A stretch of DNA of 64,000 nt from an uncultured Flavobacteriaceae bacterium (GTDB lineage: Bacteria > Bacteroidota > Bacteroidia > Flavobacteriales > Flavobacteriaceae): NCBI GenBank assembly GCA_947498845.1, contig CANMLX010000012.1, positions 1-64,000 on the forward strand. The letters run 5' to 3'. Within the stretch, counting starts at the first letter, position 1; each line of letters begins with the position of its first letter. Below, in pieces: positions 24,951 to 34,600 of the stretch. Below the pieces are notes generated by a model that did not search any database, had not been told where the DNA came from, and saw only the letters and a program-made list of their open reading frames with translations. A program made the position numbers and the translations under genes.

Positions 24951-26456
24951 ATGAACAGTATACATATAAAATTATTTCTACTAAGTTTTGCTGTAGTTTT
25001 TACGCTTAAAGCTCAAGAAAAATCGGTTAAGGTTTCTCAAACTATCAATGTTAATAAAGATGTGAGTATTAATTTAAATACAAGTAATTGCAATATTGTA
25101 TTTGATACCTGGAATAAAAACGAGGTAGATATAGAAGCTTATATAGAGAGTGATAAACTATCTAAAGAAGAACTACAAAGCGCATTAAAATCATGGAAAT
25201 TAAATATTGATGGTTTGCCAGATATGGTGACTATAACCTCAAATAATAGTCATGATCCAAATGTATGGGTACATAAAATTTACGGAGATGATGATGAGGA
25301 AGGCTTAGTATTAGAAGAGTTAAAATACGAATTGGCAGATTTAGCCGATCGTATCACTGGCGAAATAAATATTAATATCGATATACCAGAAATACCAGTG
25401 TTACCAGAACTTCCTGAATTACCTGAATTGCCAGAACTACCAGAACTACCAGAAGGTGTTCATGCACTAAAATTTGACTATAAAGCCTATAAGAAAGATG
25501 GTGAAAAGTATCTAGAAGAATGGTCTCAGGATTTTGAATCTAAATATGGAAATGACTATGCTAAAGAAATGGAGGAGTGGGGTAAGAAATTTGGGAAAAT
25601 GTGGAATGAGAGATATGGAAAGGATATGGAAAAATGGGGCGAGAAATTTGGAGAGAAAATGGAAGCCTGGGGAGAACGTTTCGCTCAAAAAATGGAACGT
25701 AAATCAGAACGTTTAGAGGCACAAGAAGAACGACATCGTGCAGCTATTGAGCGTAAAGAAGAAGCTATAGAAAAAATTAGAGAGCTCCATGAAAAAGAAG
25801 CGGAGAAAAGAAGAGAACTGTCTAGTCGTAGACATAAAATAGTGCGTAAAATTGTTAGTAAAGGGACTCATGGCGATATAAAAAAGACGATTGTAATAAA
25901 AATACCTAAAAACGCAAAACTTAAGGTCAATGTTAGACATGGCGAGCTTAAATTAGCATCTGCCATACATAATATAAAGGCTAATTTATCGCATACCAAA
26001 TTAAAAGCAGAACGCATTAATGGAGAAAACACCTCCATTAATGCCTCTTACGCACCTGTTTTTATCTCAAATTGGGACTTAGGAGTACTCAATTTAAGTC
26101 ATGTAAAGGAAGCAGAATTAAATACTGTAAAACACCTTGTTTTGAATGCAAATGCATCGCATGTTAGGATAAATACAATTCTTAATAGTGCCATTATGGA
26201 TGGAAATATTGGAGATATTGAAGTTTTTAATGTAAACGAAGACTTTAACAATTTAAATATAATGCTTCAAAATAGTAAGGTACTTCTAGCTTTACCAAAT
26301 ACAAATTATAATTTGAATTATAAGGGAAAAAGCTCTAGTTTTTATTATCCAAAAAATACTAAGGATAAAACAATTACATCATTTTCTGTGACGCAACCAG
26401 ATACTAATAAAACCGTTATGATTAACGCTAAGTACAGTGAGGTAAACATTAAATAA
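24951..26456 (+). CDS. exported adhesin-like protein with LPE repeats and coiled coil (DUF4097-like C-terminus)
   Basis: A 501-residue protein with a signal peptide (residues 1-21, ending LKAQ). The N-terminal beta region is followed by tandem Leu-Pro-Glu repeats near residues 148-168 (LPELPELPELPE), a repetitive Trp/Lys/Glu region (EEWGKKFGKMW, EKWGEKFGEKM, about 205-235), a long charged coiled coil (to about 300), and a C-terminal beta-solenoid-like region (about 305-500) of the DUF4097/adhesin type. It is the third gene of an ECF sigma operon, 12 bp after the presumed anti-sigma gene, so it is probably the main output or a sensor. Confidence 0.75.
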   Translation: MNSIHIKLFLLSFAVVFTLKAQEKSVKVSQTINVNKDVSINLNTSNCNIVFDTWNKNEVDIEAYIESDKLSKEELQSALKSWKLNIDGLPDMVTITSNNSHDPNVWVHKIYGDDDEEGLVLEELKYELADLADRITGEININIDIPEIPVLPELPELPELPELPELPEGVHALKFDYKAYKKDGEKYLEEWSQDFESKYGNDYAKEMEEWGKKFGKMWNERYGKDMEKWGEKFGEKMEAWGERFAQKMERKSERLEAQEERHRAAIERKEEAIEKIRELHEKEAEKRRELSSRRHKIVRKIVSKGTHGDIKKTIVIKIPKNAKLKVNVRHGELKLASAIHNIKANLSHTKLKAERINGENTSINASYAPVFISNWDLGVLNLSHVKEAELNTVKHLVLNANASHVRINTILNSAIMDGNIGDIEVFNVNEDFNNLNIMLQNSKVLLALPNTNYNLNYKGKSSSFYYPKNTKDKTITSFSVTQPDTNKTVMINAKYSEVNIK

Positions 26457-26459
26457 ACT

Positions 26460-26624
26460 TATACCAATTCTTCCATAAAATGCAACATATAATTGGTTTC
26501 TTTTACACGATTTCTGCGTTACAAAAATAAACCATAAGCTAAGGCTATGCTTGAATTTTTAGCCTTGAACTCCTGTAAAATAATTCAAATTATTTATATC
26601 GCATTTTATAAAAAAAATGGTATT
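26460..26624. mobile_element. short inverted-repeat element (MITE-like), 165 bp
   Basis: Terminal inverted repeats TATACCAATTCTTCCATAAA on the left and, inverted, ATACCATTTTTTTTATAAAA on the right, both continuing to ATGC. The interior is the reverse complement of the element at 4003-4164 with few changes (centre AAACCATAAGCTAAGGCTATG). It starts 3 bp after the stop of the adhesin-like gene. Confidence 0.7.
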
Positions 26625-26729
26625 AAATATTTAAACTACATAAACACTCCTAACAGAACCTTCCATATAATCAGGGAACTTTTTGCAGTTTACTGTGCCA
26701 TGGTAATACGATACTTTTTTCAATAGAAT
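26625..26729. other. spacer, no gene
   Basis: About 105 bp between an inverted-repeat element and the terminator of the minus-strand chimera. Nothing recognised. Confidence 0.4.
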
Positions 26730-26761
26730 AAAAAATCCCAACAAATTAATTATTGGGATTT
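26730..26761 (-). terminator. intrinsic terminator after the chimeric ORF
   Basis: On the minus strand AAATCCCAATAATTAATTTG then TTGGGATTTTTT: an 8-10 bp stem with a T-run, 36 bp after the stop. It is unrelated in sequence to the terminator behind the true secA. Confidence 0.8.
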
Positions 26762-26781
26762 AAATACTATAGAGTTTATGC

Positions 26782-27056
26782 TTTTACAGGAATTTGTTAA
26801 TCCTCAACCAATACCCAATCGCCTTTAGCAATTAAAGGTTCTGCTTGCTTGTATTTTAAGGTTTTGTTTTCACCATTCATAACATGTTTTATAGTAACGC
26901 GATCGTTACGTCCAATTTTTGGCTTGTCACGAACAATAGTTTCTACAACTTGCTGTTGCTGTTGTGTGTTGCCAGCGGCTCTACTTTGCGCAGAACGCTC
27001 GTCAAGATTTGGTATTTCTTCTTTACTGGTTTGTACTGTTTCTTGTTTTCTGGTTC
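26782..27056. repeat. direct repeat of the secA 3' end (copy 1)
   Basis: Matches 31399-31673 with five single-base differences in about 260 coding bases, all silent. Homology starts a few bases beyond the stop (AGGAATTTGTTAATCCTCAA on the + strand) and ends sharply at GAACCAGAAAACAAG, after which this copy continues into an oxidoreductase reading frame. Confidence 0.95.
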
Positions 27057-27165
27057 TTGTTTCTACAATAGATACATTAAAATTTGAATCCCTTAAAAGA
27101 TAAGCTAAAGTTAATCCTGTTAGACCAGCGCCTATGATTACGATACCTGATGTTATAATACTCAT
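26797..27165 (-). CDS. chimeric ORF: oxidoreductase N-terminus fused to SecA C-terminal tail
   Basis: A 122-residue frame. Residues 1-35 are the start of an FAD/NAD(P)-dependent oxidoreductase with a complete dinucleotide-binding motif (IVIIGAGLTGLTLAYLLRD) and the acidic end of the second strand (VSIVE). Residues 36-122 are identical to the last 86-87 residues of SecA (TRKQETVQTSKEEIP onward, ending GDWVLVED). The rest of the oxidoreductase is not in the window. The frame is open with its own terminator, so it may be expressed, but it cannot be a full enzyme. Most likely a recombination product; whether it is functional is open. Confidence 0.85.
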   Translation of the reverse strand: MSIITSGIVIIGAGLTGLTLAYLLRDSNFNVSIVETRTRKQETVQTSKEEIPNLDERSAQSRAAGNTQQQQQVVETIVRDKPKIGRNDRVTIKHVMNGENKTLKYKQAEPLIAKGDWVLVED

Positions 27166-27248
27166 TTTATAAAAACTATTGTCTCGACTTTATTTGTCGT
27201 GACAATTATTTAAGATACTTATTGTAAATAGATTAATTTAGAGATGAT

Positions 27249-27809
27249 TTAGGGGTGAAAACGTAAAATTTGTTGATGTATAGTATCTATTCTAATTATT
27301 CTATCCTTCCATACTTTTCTTAAGACATATACTTGTACCATAATTAATAATCCAAAAAAACAAATTGAAGACCATAGCTTATAAGTATCCCATTTAATAT
27401 TTGAAGTCAAGTATAACATAAAAATAACGAAAGTAACTATTCTGGAAAGTATTGATATGGTAGAATAATGTTTAATTTTTGCTAAATACTTTTTTAAGGA
27501 TTTTTTTATGTTATTATCTTCAATTGGTTGTTTTACCGCTAAGTAGCCAAGTATGTTATGGCAAAGTAAAAAGATAATGGTAAGTGCCAAAAGTACGTTC
27601 CAAAACATAGATTTTAAATGCCCATCAAAAAAATCATAAAACACAATTAGTATTAACGTCCAAATTATGCTTTCAAAGATTAACTGTCTTCTTATTTTTT
27701 TTAACACAGGGTGGTGTTTAGCTAACTTCATTTTACTTAAGCTGCTTATTGATTTCGTATTTTCCAAAGCTGAGTTTTTATAAGCTTCTTTTAAGTTTTC
27801 TATGTCCAT
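27249..27809 (-). CDS. integral membrane protein, probable partner of the ECF sigma factor
   Basis: A 186-residue protein with a cytoplasmic N-terminus of about 45 residues (LKEAYKNSALENTKSISSL) and four predicted membrane helices (about 47-62, 69-88, 118-136 and 144-162), ending in a basic tail. It begins 2 bp after the sigma factor stop on the minus strand. Position and topology suggest an anti-sigma role, but there is no recognised anti-sigma motif. Confidence 0.7.
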   Translation of the reverse strand: MDIENLKEAYKNSALENTKSISSLSKMKLAKHHPVLKKIRRQLIFESIIWTLILIVFYDFFDGHLKSMFWNVLLALTIIFLLCHNILGYLAVKQPIEDNNIKKSLKKYLAKIKHYSTISILSRIVTFVIFMLYLTSNIKWDTYKLWSSICFFGLLIMVQVYVLRKVWKDRIIRIDTIHQQILRFHP

Positions 27810-27811
27810 AA

Positions 27812-28288
27812 TTATTTTATTAAAGTTTTAATTTTATCTTTTATTCTATTTATTTTAACGGCAACATTGTTTTTGGATATGCCAATAACACTTGCGATTT
27901 CAGAATTGTTAAATCCTTCTAAAAATAAAGAGATGATTGCTTTTTCAGAATCGTTTAAAAGTCTGATAGTGTGAAAAAGTTTTTCTTGGTTAGTGTTTTC
28001 GATATTAGTATTTGTAGCCAGCTCTGGAAATTCTTTTACATTGGCGTATTTAATTGTTTTTTTTCTAAAGCTTGCCAATGCTGTGTTAAGGGCTATGCGA
28101 TACATCCATGTGGTTATTTTTGATTTTCCCTGAAATTTAGGATAAGAACACCATAGCTGATACGTGATTTCCTGAAACAAATCCTCTTTATCCTCTTTAG
28201 TGTCTCTATAAATATTACATACTTTATGTATTAAGGATTGATTGCTATGCAGTATTTTAAGAAATTCAGATTCACTTAACATAGTCAA
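27812..28288 (-). CDS. ECF RNA polymerase sigma factor
   Basis: A 158-residue sigma-70 family factor. Region 2: VCNIYRDTKEDKEDLFQEI, then KITTWMYRIALNTAL (about residues 20-75). Region 4: LNDSEKAIISLFLEGFNNSE and IASVIGISKNNVAVKINRIK (about 112-150). The start codon lies inside the end of the serine hydrolase gene (17-bp overlap), so it is probably translated by coupling, and a membrane protein follows directly. Confidence 0.92.
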   Translation of the reverse strand: MTMLSESEFLKILHSNQSLIHKVCNIYRDTKEDKEDLFQEITYQLWCSYPKFQGKSKITTWMYRIALNTALASFRKKTIKYANVKEFPELATNTNIENTNQEKLFHTIRLLNDSEKAIISLFLEGFNNSEIASVIGISKNNVAVKINRIKDKIKTLIK

Positions 28289-29678
28289 CTAGTTTTTTAA
28301 AATTGTGTTTTTCGCCACGACCTGTAGTTGTTAATGTTTTTATATTACCTTCAGAGTCCTTTTTAAATATAAACGTTATGTTAATCTTTCTTGCCTTGAA
28401 CATTAACTTGTGCTCTAATATTATTTCTAAAGGCAGATGATTTCCTAATTTAACAAATAGTTGATTGTTGTGTGCAATAACTTTAAGTTTCATGCCATTA
28501 TCTGCCACATAAGTGCCTTTTAAATTATTTAAAATGCCTTTGGGTATTTTTTTTGGAGTTATTATTTCTGGGAGTTCAAAAGGAGCATTGAAAACTATTT
28601 TTTCGATATCGGCCCATAGTGTATTTACAGGAAGAAAAGACACATTACTTAAAATAATGATACTCAAGGTGTCTTTAGGATAAATTGCAGAAATACAAGA
28701 ATATCCAAAAGTACCTCCTGAAACTTGATAGGATTTAGGTCTATCGTTACTACTATGTATGTACCACCCCATGCCGTAATTTGCATTGTTGTTATGAGGC
28801 ATTGTTTTATTAGTAGTATTACTGAATATTAATTTTGTTAGGTCTTTATCCCAAGTTTTGTTATCAATTACACTCATGTTCCACTTTAGTAAATCTTTGG
28901 TGTTTGAATACAAACTACCACCTCCTTTTAAGGTACTTGAATTTCTATATGGAGCAGGAATTAATTTATTATTAGCTAATATGTGGTAGCCTTTTGTCAT
29001 CTGGTTAATTATTGTAGTTTCATCAAAAACGCCTGTGTTTTTAAGTTGCAATTTGTCTGTTATTTTCGTTTTTAGGAGTTCTTTATAGGAGGTTTGATAA
29101 CTATATTCTAAAATTGTGGCTAAAAGGTAATAAGCAGGACTAGAGTAACTAACTCTATCCCCAGGAGGAAAAAGAACTTCCATATTAAAGATTAATGGTA
29201 GAACTTGTTTAGTGCTTAATGGTAATAAAGCCTTTTTACTCCAATAATCTTTAACGCCTTTCCAGTGTGGTATTCCTGAGGTATGAGTGACAAGGTGTTT
29301 TATTGTTACTTGTTGCCAGTCTTTAGTTAAGCCATATTCGGGGAAATAGGTGGTTAATTTATCCTCTAATTTAAGTTTACCTTCATTTATAGCCATAGCG
29401 ATTAAAGTCCCGGTAAAAGATTTTGAGACCGAAGCAATTTTAAATTTTGAATTTAAAGTTAAAGGCACTTTATTTTCTAGTGATGTAAATCCAATTGCTT
29501 TTTCATACATAATACTGTCTTTACAGGCGACTAGCACAGTACCATTAAAATGCAATCTTTCTTTTTGTAAGGCAAGGTATTTTGAAAGTTTTTTACTAAA
29601 ATCAGGCGTGTTTTGAGCATTAGCGTTTAATACAAAAAAGATGATGAGGCTTGTAATTACTTTTTTTATTGTTTGCAT
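28272..29678 (-). CDS. exported serine hydrolase, beta-lactamase / PBP family
   Basis: A 468-residue protein with a signal peptide (residues 1-21, ending NANA). The SxxK nucleophile is in FKIASVSKSFTGTL (about residue 85), the second motif is YSSPAYYLL (about residue 178) and the third region is VSGGTFGYSC. The C-terminal 110 residues form a separate beta domain of the kind found in Bacteroidota peptidases and esterases of this family. It shares fold but little sequence with the cassette enzyme at 225. It is first in a three-gene operon with an ECF sigma factor and a membrane protein, so it may be part of envelope-stress control. Confidence 0.9.
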   Translation of the reverse strand: MQTIKKVITSLIIFFVLNANAQNTPDFSKKLSKYLALQKERLHFNGTVLVACKDSIMYEKAIGFTSLENKVPLTLNSKFKIASVSKSFTGTLIAMAINEGKLKLEDKLTTYFPEYGLTKDWQQVTIKHLVTHTSGIPHWKGVKDYWSKKALLPLSTKQVLPLIFNMEVLFPPGDRVSYSSPAYYLLATILEYSYQTSYKELLKTKITDKLQLKNTGVFDETTIINQMTKGYHILANNKLIPAPYRNSSTLKGGGSLYSNTKDLLKWNMSVIDNKTWDKDLTKLIFSNTTNKTMPHNNNANYGMGWYIHSSNDRPKSYQVSGGTFGYSCISAIYPKDTLSIIILSNVSFLPVNTLWADIEKIVFNAPFELPEIITPKKIPKGILNNLKGTYVADNGMKLKVIAHNNQLFVKLGNHLPLEIILEHKLMFKARKINITFIFKKDSEGNIKTLTTTGRGEKHNFKKLVDYVK

Positions 29679-29843
29679 AATTTATCATTTTCCCCATATG
29701 TTGCAGAAAAATTTAAATTATTACAGAAATTGTATTTTTTTTGTAGATATTCATTTTTAAAGTAGATTATATCTATTGTTAATTTTAGAATACTTTAAAA
29801 CTTCATGTTATAAGCATATTTACTTATCAAATATGTAAATATG

Positions 29844-29851
29844 TATATTTG
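29844..29851 (+). promoter_or_regulatory. -7 element TATATTTG
   Basis: A perfect TAnnTTTG match ending 18 bp before the ATG at 29870. Because transcription would begin near 29857, the upstream in-frame TTG at 29849 cannot be the start codon. Confidence 0.45.
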
Positions 29852-29869
29852 AATATAAATATATTTCTT

Positions 29870-31234
29870 ATGGATAAAATTGCTGGAACACTATTTTTCT
29901 TATTTGTTAGTTTTTCTTTATTTGCTAAATCGGGAAAATTGATTATCACGGGGAATGTGAAAAATCAATCAGCTAATACTATCATGATTAGTCATCTTAA
30001 TAATCAAAAATTAGCATCAGTTAAACTTGATTCTAAAGGCGATTTTAAAATAACAACAAAAATAGAAGACGGATACTATTTTTTTAAGTATGGTCGTAAT
30101 ACAGCTTATGTTTATCTATATCCAAAAGATGAGCTTAAAGTAAGTTTTGATGCTAAAAATTTTGAAAAAACACTTCTTTTTGAAGGAAAAGGTTCTGAAC
30201 GAAATAATTATCTTGTTAAGAAATCAGAGATTGACTCGCAAATAACCGAAGACTTGGAAGCTTTTTATAAGGTTGATGAAGCTGCTTATCTTAAGAATAT
30301 TGAAAATATTAAAAAAACTCATTTAGTATTACTTACTCAATATAGTTTAGAAGACTTTTTTAAAACTGAAGAGGTTAAGTCCTTAGAATATGATCGTCTT
30401 TTAAGTATTCAAAATTATAAATCAAGTTATAAATTTTATTTAGGAGAAGATATTTTTCCAACAGAGAATTTTTATAAGCCCATTAAGGATGTAAAGTTAG
30501 ATAATGTGAATGATTACCAAAAACAACCTTATTATCGTTATTTAGTGAACTCTGTTTGGAGTAAACGAATTGAAGCAGAACCTAATATAGAAGGAATGCT
30601 AAGTGTTCTTCGTGAAGTGAAATTCAAAGACTTAGCAATTAGTCTAATAAATGGGTTTTACTCAAAAATATCTTCCAATAAAGAACGAGCCAAAGATTAT
30701 TTGGATTTAATAAAGCGAGTTACAACTCATAAACCCTTTATTGAAGCTGCAGAAAAACAATATGAAGAAGTGCTAAAATCTAGAGGACTTGATCAGGGAG
30801 ATATATCCCCAAAGTTTAGCTATGAGAATGTGGATGGTGAGATTGTGAGTTTAAGTGATTTGAAAGGTAAGCATGTCTATATAGATGTATGGGCTACTTG
30901 GTGTTCCCCTTGTATTAAGCAAATCCCTTATTTAAAGGCATTAGAAAAGCGATATCATGATAAAGAAATTATTTTTGTTAGTATATCTGTAGACAAAGAA
31001 GATATGAAAACTAGTTGGAAGCAAATGATATTAGATAAACAACTTGAAGGTATTCAACTTTTTGCAGATAACTCATTTGATAGTGAGTTTATGAATGCAT
31101 ATGCTGTAAATTCTATTCCGCGTTTTATACTTATAGATCCTTTGGGAAAAATTGTAGAGCCTGATGCTCCTAGACCTTCTTTTGATAAAACAAAAGTACT
31201 ATTGGACAAGCTGTTAAATTTTGATCAAAATTAA
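29870..31234 (+). CDS. TlpA/ResA-like thioredoxin-fold protein with DUF4369-like N-terminus
   Basis: A 454-residue exported protein using the ATG at 29870. The signal peptide is residues 1-19 (IAGTLFFLFVSFSLFA). Residues about 20-120 resemble the DUF4369 domain common before thioredoxin domains in Bacteroidota, then a helical linker, then a thioredoxin domain (about 315-450) with the redox motif WATWCSPCIKQIP (CxxC near residue 350) and the cis-Pro region NSIPRFILID. It probably reduces or shuffles disulfides in the periplasm. It is the last gene of the segment lying between the two secA tail repeats. Confidence 0.9.
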   Translation: MDKIAGTLFFLFVSFSLFAKSGKLIITGNVKNQSANTIMISHLNNQKLASVKLDSKGDFKITTKIEDGYYFFKYGRNTAYVYLYPKDELKVSFDAKNFEKTLLFEGKGSERNNYLVKKSEIDSQITEDLEAFYKVDEAAYLKNIENIKKTHLVLLTQYSLEDFFKTEEVKSLEYDRLLSIQNYKSSYKFYLGEDIFPTENFYKPIKDVKLDNVNDYQKQPYYRYLVNSVWSKRIEAEPNIEGMLSVLREVKFKDLAISLINGFYSKISSNKERAKDYLDLIKRVTTHKPFIEAAEKQYEEVLKSRGLDQGDISPKFSYENVDGEIVSLSDLKGKHVYIDVWATWCSPCIKQIPYLKALEKRYHDKEIIFVSISVDKEDMKTSWKQMILDKQLEGIQLFADNSFDSEFMNAYAVNSIPRFILIDPLGKIVEPDAPRPSFDKTKVLLDKLLNFDQN

Positions 31235-31345
31235 ATGTCACAAATAAATAGACCTGTTAGGTTTTTAAATAGTTCATTTAGTATACAAATATCTTATGTC
31301 AAACTATTGTGATTTGGCTATACTTAATTTTAATAGATAGAATAT

Positions 31346-31378
31346 AAAAAGTCCCGATAGTTTTTATCGGGACTTTTT
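31346..31378 (-). terminator. terminator of secA (probably two-way)
   Basis: AAAAAGTCCCGATA, a 5-6 base loop, TATCGGGACTTTTT: a symmetrical 14-bp stem with A-run and T-run. It lies between the convergent TlpA-like and secA genes and can serve both. Confidence 0.9.
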
Positions 31379-31398
31379 ATATTTAATTAGATTCCTGC

Positions 31399-31673
31399 TT
31401 TCGTAGGAATTTGTTAATCCTCAACCAATACCCAATCGCCTTTAGCAATTAAAGGTTCTGCTTGCTTGTATTTTAAGGTTTTGTTTTCACCATTCATAAC
31501 ATGTTTTATAGTAACACGGTCGTTACGACCAATTTTTGGTTTGTCACGAACAATAGTTTCTACAACTTGCTGTTGCTGTTGTGTGTTGCCAGCGGCTCTA
31601 CTTTGCGCAGAACGCTCATCAAGATTTGGTATTTCTTCTTTACTGGTTTGTACTGTTTCTTGTTTTCTGGTTC
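31399..31673. repeat. direct repeat of the secA 3' end (copy 2, native)
   Basis: The native end of secA, the partner of 26782-27056. Past the stop codon the two copies share AACAAATTCCT and then drift apart, so the non-coding flank has diverged more than the coding part. Confidence 0.95.
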
Positions 31674-34600
31674 TGGCTTCCTGGATCGTGTCTTGTGTTT
31701 CCTGAGGCAATTCCCCTTTAAATAAGAATGAAATTACATCTTTGTTTACTAGATCGATCATGCTTTTAAACAACTCAAAAGCTTCAAACTTATAGATTAA
31801 TAACGGGTCTTTCTGTTCGTGAACGGCTAATTGTACCGATTGTTTTAACTCATCCATTTTACGCAGATGCGTTTTCCAAGCATCGTCTATAATGGCCAGT
31901 GTAATGTTCTTCTCAAAATCGGTAATTAATTGCTTACCGTTAGTTTGATAAGCTTTTTCAAGCTCTGTTACTACATTTAAGCTTTTTACACCATCGGTAA
32001 ATGGTACTACAATACGTTTAAATTTATCCCCTTGGTTTTCATATACATTTTTAATTACAGGAAAAGCTAGTTCTGCATTGCGTTCCATTTTTTCTCTGTA
32101 ATGCTCAAATGCAGCTTTGTATATTTTTGATGCGATCTCTTGTGTAGATAGTTTCCCAAACTCGTCTTCGGTAATAGGAGAACTCATAGAGAAATAACGA
32201 ATCAATTCAAACTCAAAGTTTTTAAAGTCGTTAGCTTCTTTATTAGTTTCAGCAATATTTTCAGAAGTATCAAAAATCATATTTGCTAAATCTACACGTA
32301 AACGTTCCCCAAATAAGGCATGATGACGACGCTTGTAAACGACTTCACGCTGAGCGTTCATAACATCATCATACTCCAGTAGGCGCTTACGCACTCCAAA
32401 GTTGTTTTCTTCTACTTTTTTCTGTGCACGTTCTATAGACTTAGATATCATGGAATGTTGGATCACTTCTCCTTCTTTTAGGCCTAGTTTATCCATCATT
32501 TTTGCAATACGCTCACTACCAAATAAACGCATTAAATTGTCTTCTAGAGATACATAGAATTGTGAGCTACCAACATCGCCCTGTCTACCAGCACGACCAC
32601 GTAACTGTCTATCTACACGTCGAGAATCATGACGCTCTGTACCTACAATGGCAAGACCTCCAGCAGCTTTAACTTCGTCACTTAATTTTATATCGGTACC
32701 ACGACCAGCCATATTGGTGGCGATGGTAACCTGCCCAGATTTACCTGCCTGATCTACTATTTCGGCTTCTTTTTTATGTTGTTTCGCATTTAATACGTTG
32801 TGTGGTATTTTACGAATGCTCAACATTTTACCTAGTAATTCCGAAATTTCTACAGATGTTGTACCAATTAATACTGGGCGACCAGCTTGAGACATTTGTA
32901 CAACTTCATCAATAACTGCATTGTATTTTTCTCGTTTTGTTTTGTAGACTAAATCCTCTCTGTCATCACGAGCTATAGGTTTGTTGGTAGGAATTTCTAC
33001 AACATCTAATGTATAGATCTCCCATAATTCACCCGCTTCGGTAACTGCAGTACCCGTCATACCAGAAAGCTTACGATACATTCTAAAGTAGTTCTGTAAC
33101 GTTACCGTAGCAAAAGTTTGAGTTGCGTCTTCAATCTTTACATTTTCCTTGGCTTCAATCGCCTGGTGTAAACCATCACTGTAACGACGCCCATCCATAA
33201 TACGACCTGTTTGCTCATCTACAATCATTACCTTATTGTCCATGACCACGTATTGCGTGTCTTTTTCAAATAGGGCATAGGCCTTGAGTAATTGGTTAAG
33301 GGTATGAATACGTTCAGACTTTACACCAAAATCTTTAAAGAGCTCCTCTTTTAATTCTGCCTCTTTTTCGGTTTCAAGGTTTTGATTTTCAATTTTAGCA
33401 ACTTCCAATCCAATTTCTGGAAGTATAAAGAAATCTGGCTCGTCTTTTCCAGAGATATGTTCAATCCCTTTATCGGTTAATTCAATTTGATTGTTTTTTT
33501 CTTCAATAACATAATACAATTCAGCATCAACCTTAGGCATTTCACGGTTGTTATCCTGCATGTAAAAGTTTTCGGTTTTTTGAAGCAGTTGTTTAACCCC
33601 TTCTTCACTTAAAAACTTAATTAAGGCTTTATTTTTTGGCATACCGCGGTATACACGTAATAATTGAAAACCACCTTCTTTTGTGTCCCCTTCTTTAATT
33701 AGTTTTTTTGCTTCGGCTAAAACACCTGTTAAGTATTTGCGTTGCACACCAACAATATTATCTACTTTAGGCTTTAACTCATTAAATTCATGGTGATCAC
33801 CTTTAGGGATTGGACCAGAAATGATTAATGGTGTACGCGCATCGTCAACTAAAACAGAATCGACTTCATCTACAATAGCATAATGGTGTGGGCGTTGTAC
33901 CAAATCGTCTGGCGAATGTGCCATGTTATCACGTAAATAATCGAAACCAAATTCGTTATTTGTACCATAGGTAATATCGGCATTATAGGCCTTTTTACGT
34001 GCTGCCGAGTTTGGCTTGTGGTAGTCTATACAGTCTACGCTCAACCCATGGAACTCAAAAATAGGCGCCATCCACGCGCTATCACGTTTTGCCAAATAAT
34101 CATTTACTGTTACTAGATGGACCCCTTTTCCTGCTAGCGCATTTAAGTATACGGGTAAGGTTGCTACTAATGTTTTACCTTCACCGGTTTGCATTTCTGC
34201 AATTTTCCCTTGGTGCATGGCAATACCACCAATTAGCTGTACATCGTAATGTATCATGTCCCAAGTAATTGGTTTACCAGCTGCATCCCATGAATTAGCC
34301 CAGATTGCATTGTCGCCTTCAAGGGTTACGTATGGTTTTTCTCCAGACACTATTCTGTCAAATTCGTTAGCTGTTACATTTATAGATGTATTGTTTACAA
34401 AACGTTTTGCGGTTTCTTTTACTACGGCAAAAGCTTCAGGAAGAATAGTGTTTAAAACATCTTCGGTAACCTGATACGCATCGTCTTTAAGTTTATCTAT
34501 ATCTTGATAGATATCTTCGCGTCTGTCTATATCTTCGGTATTTTCGGCTTCTTCTAACAGGTTGGCTATTTTTTCGTCTATAGCTTTAGTAGCCTCGGCT

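Noticed and set aside
26782..31673. Assembly duplication as the explanation for the two secA ends
   Set aside because: The two copies differ at five silent sites, have different terminators and different flanks, so they are distinct loci.
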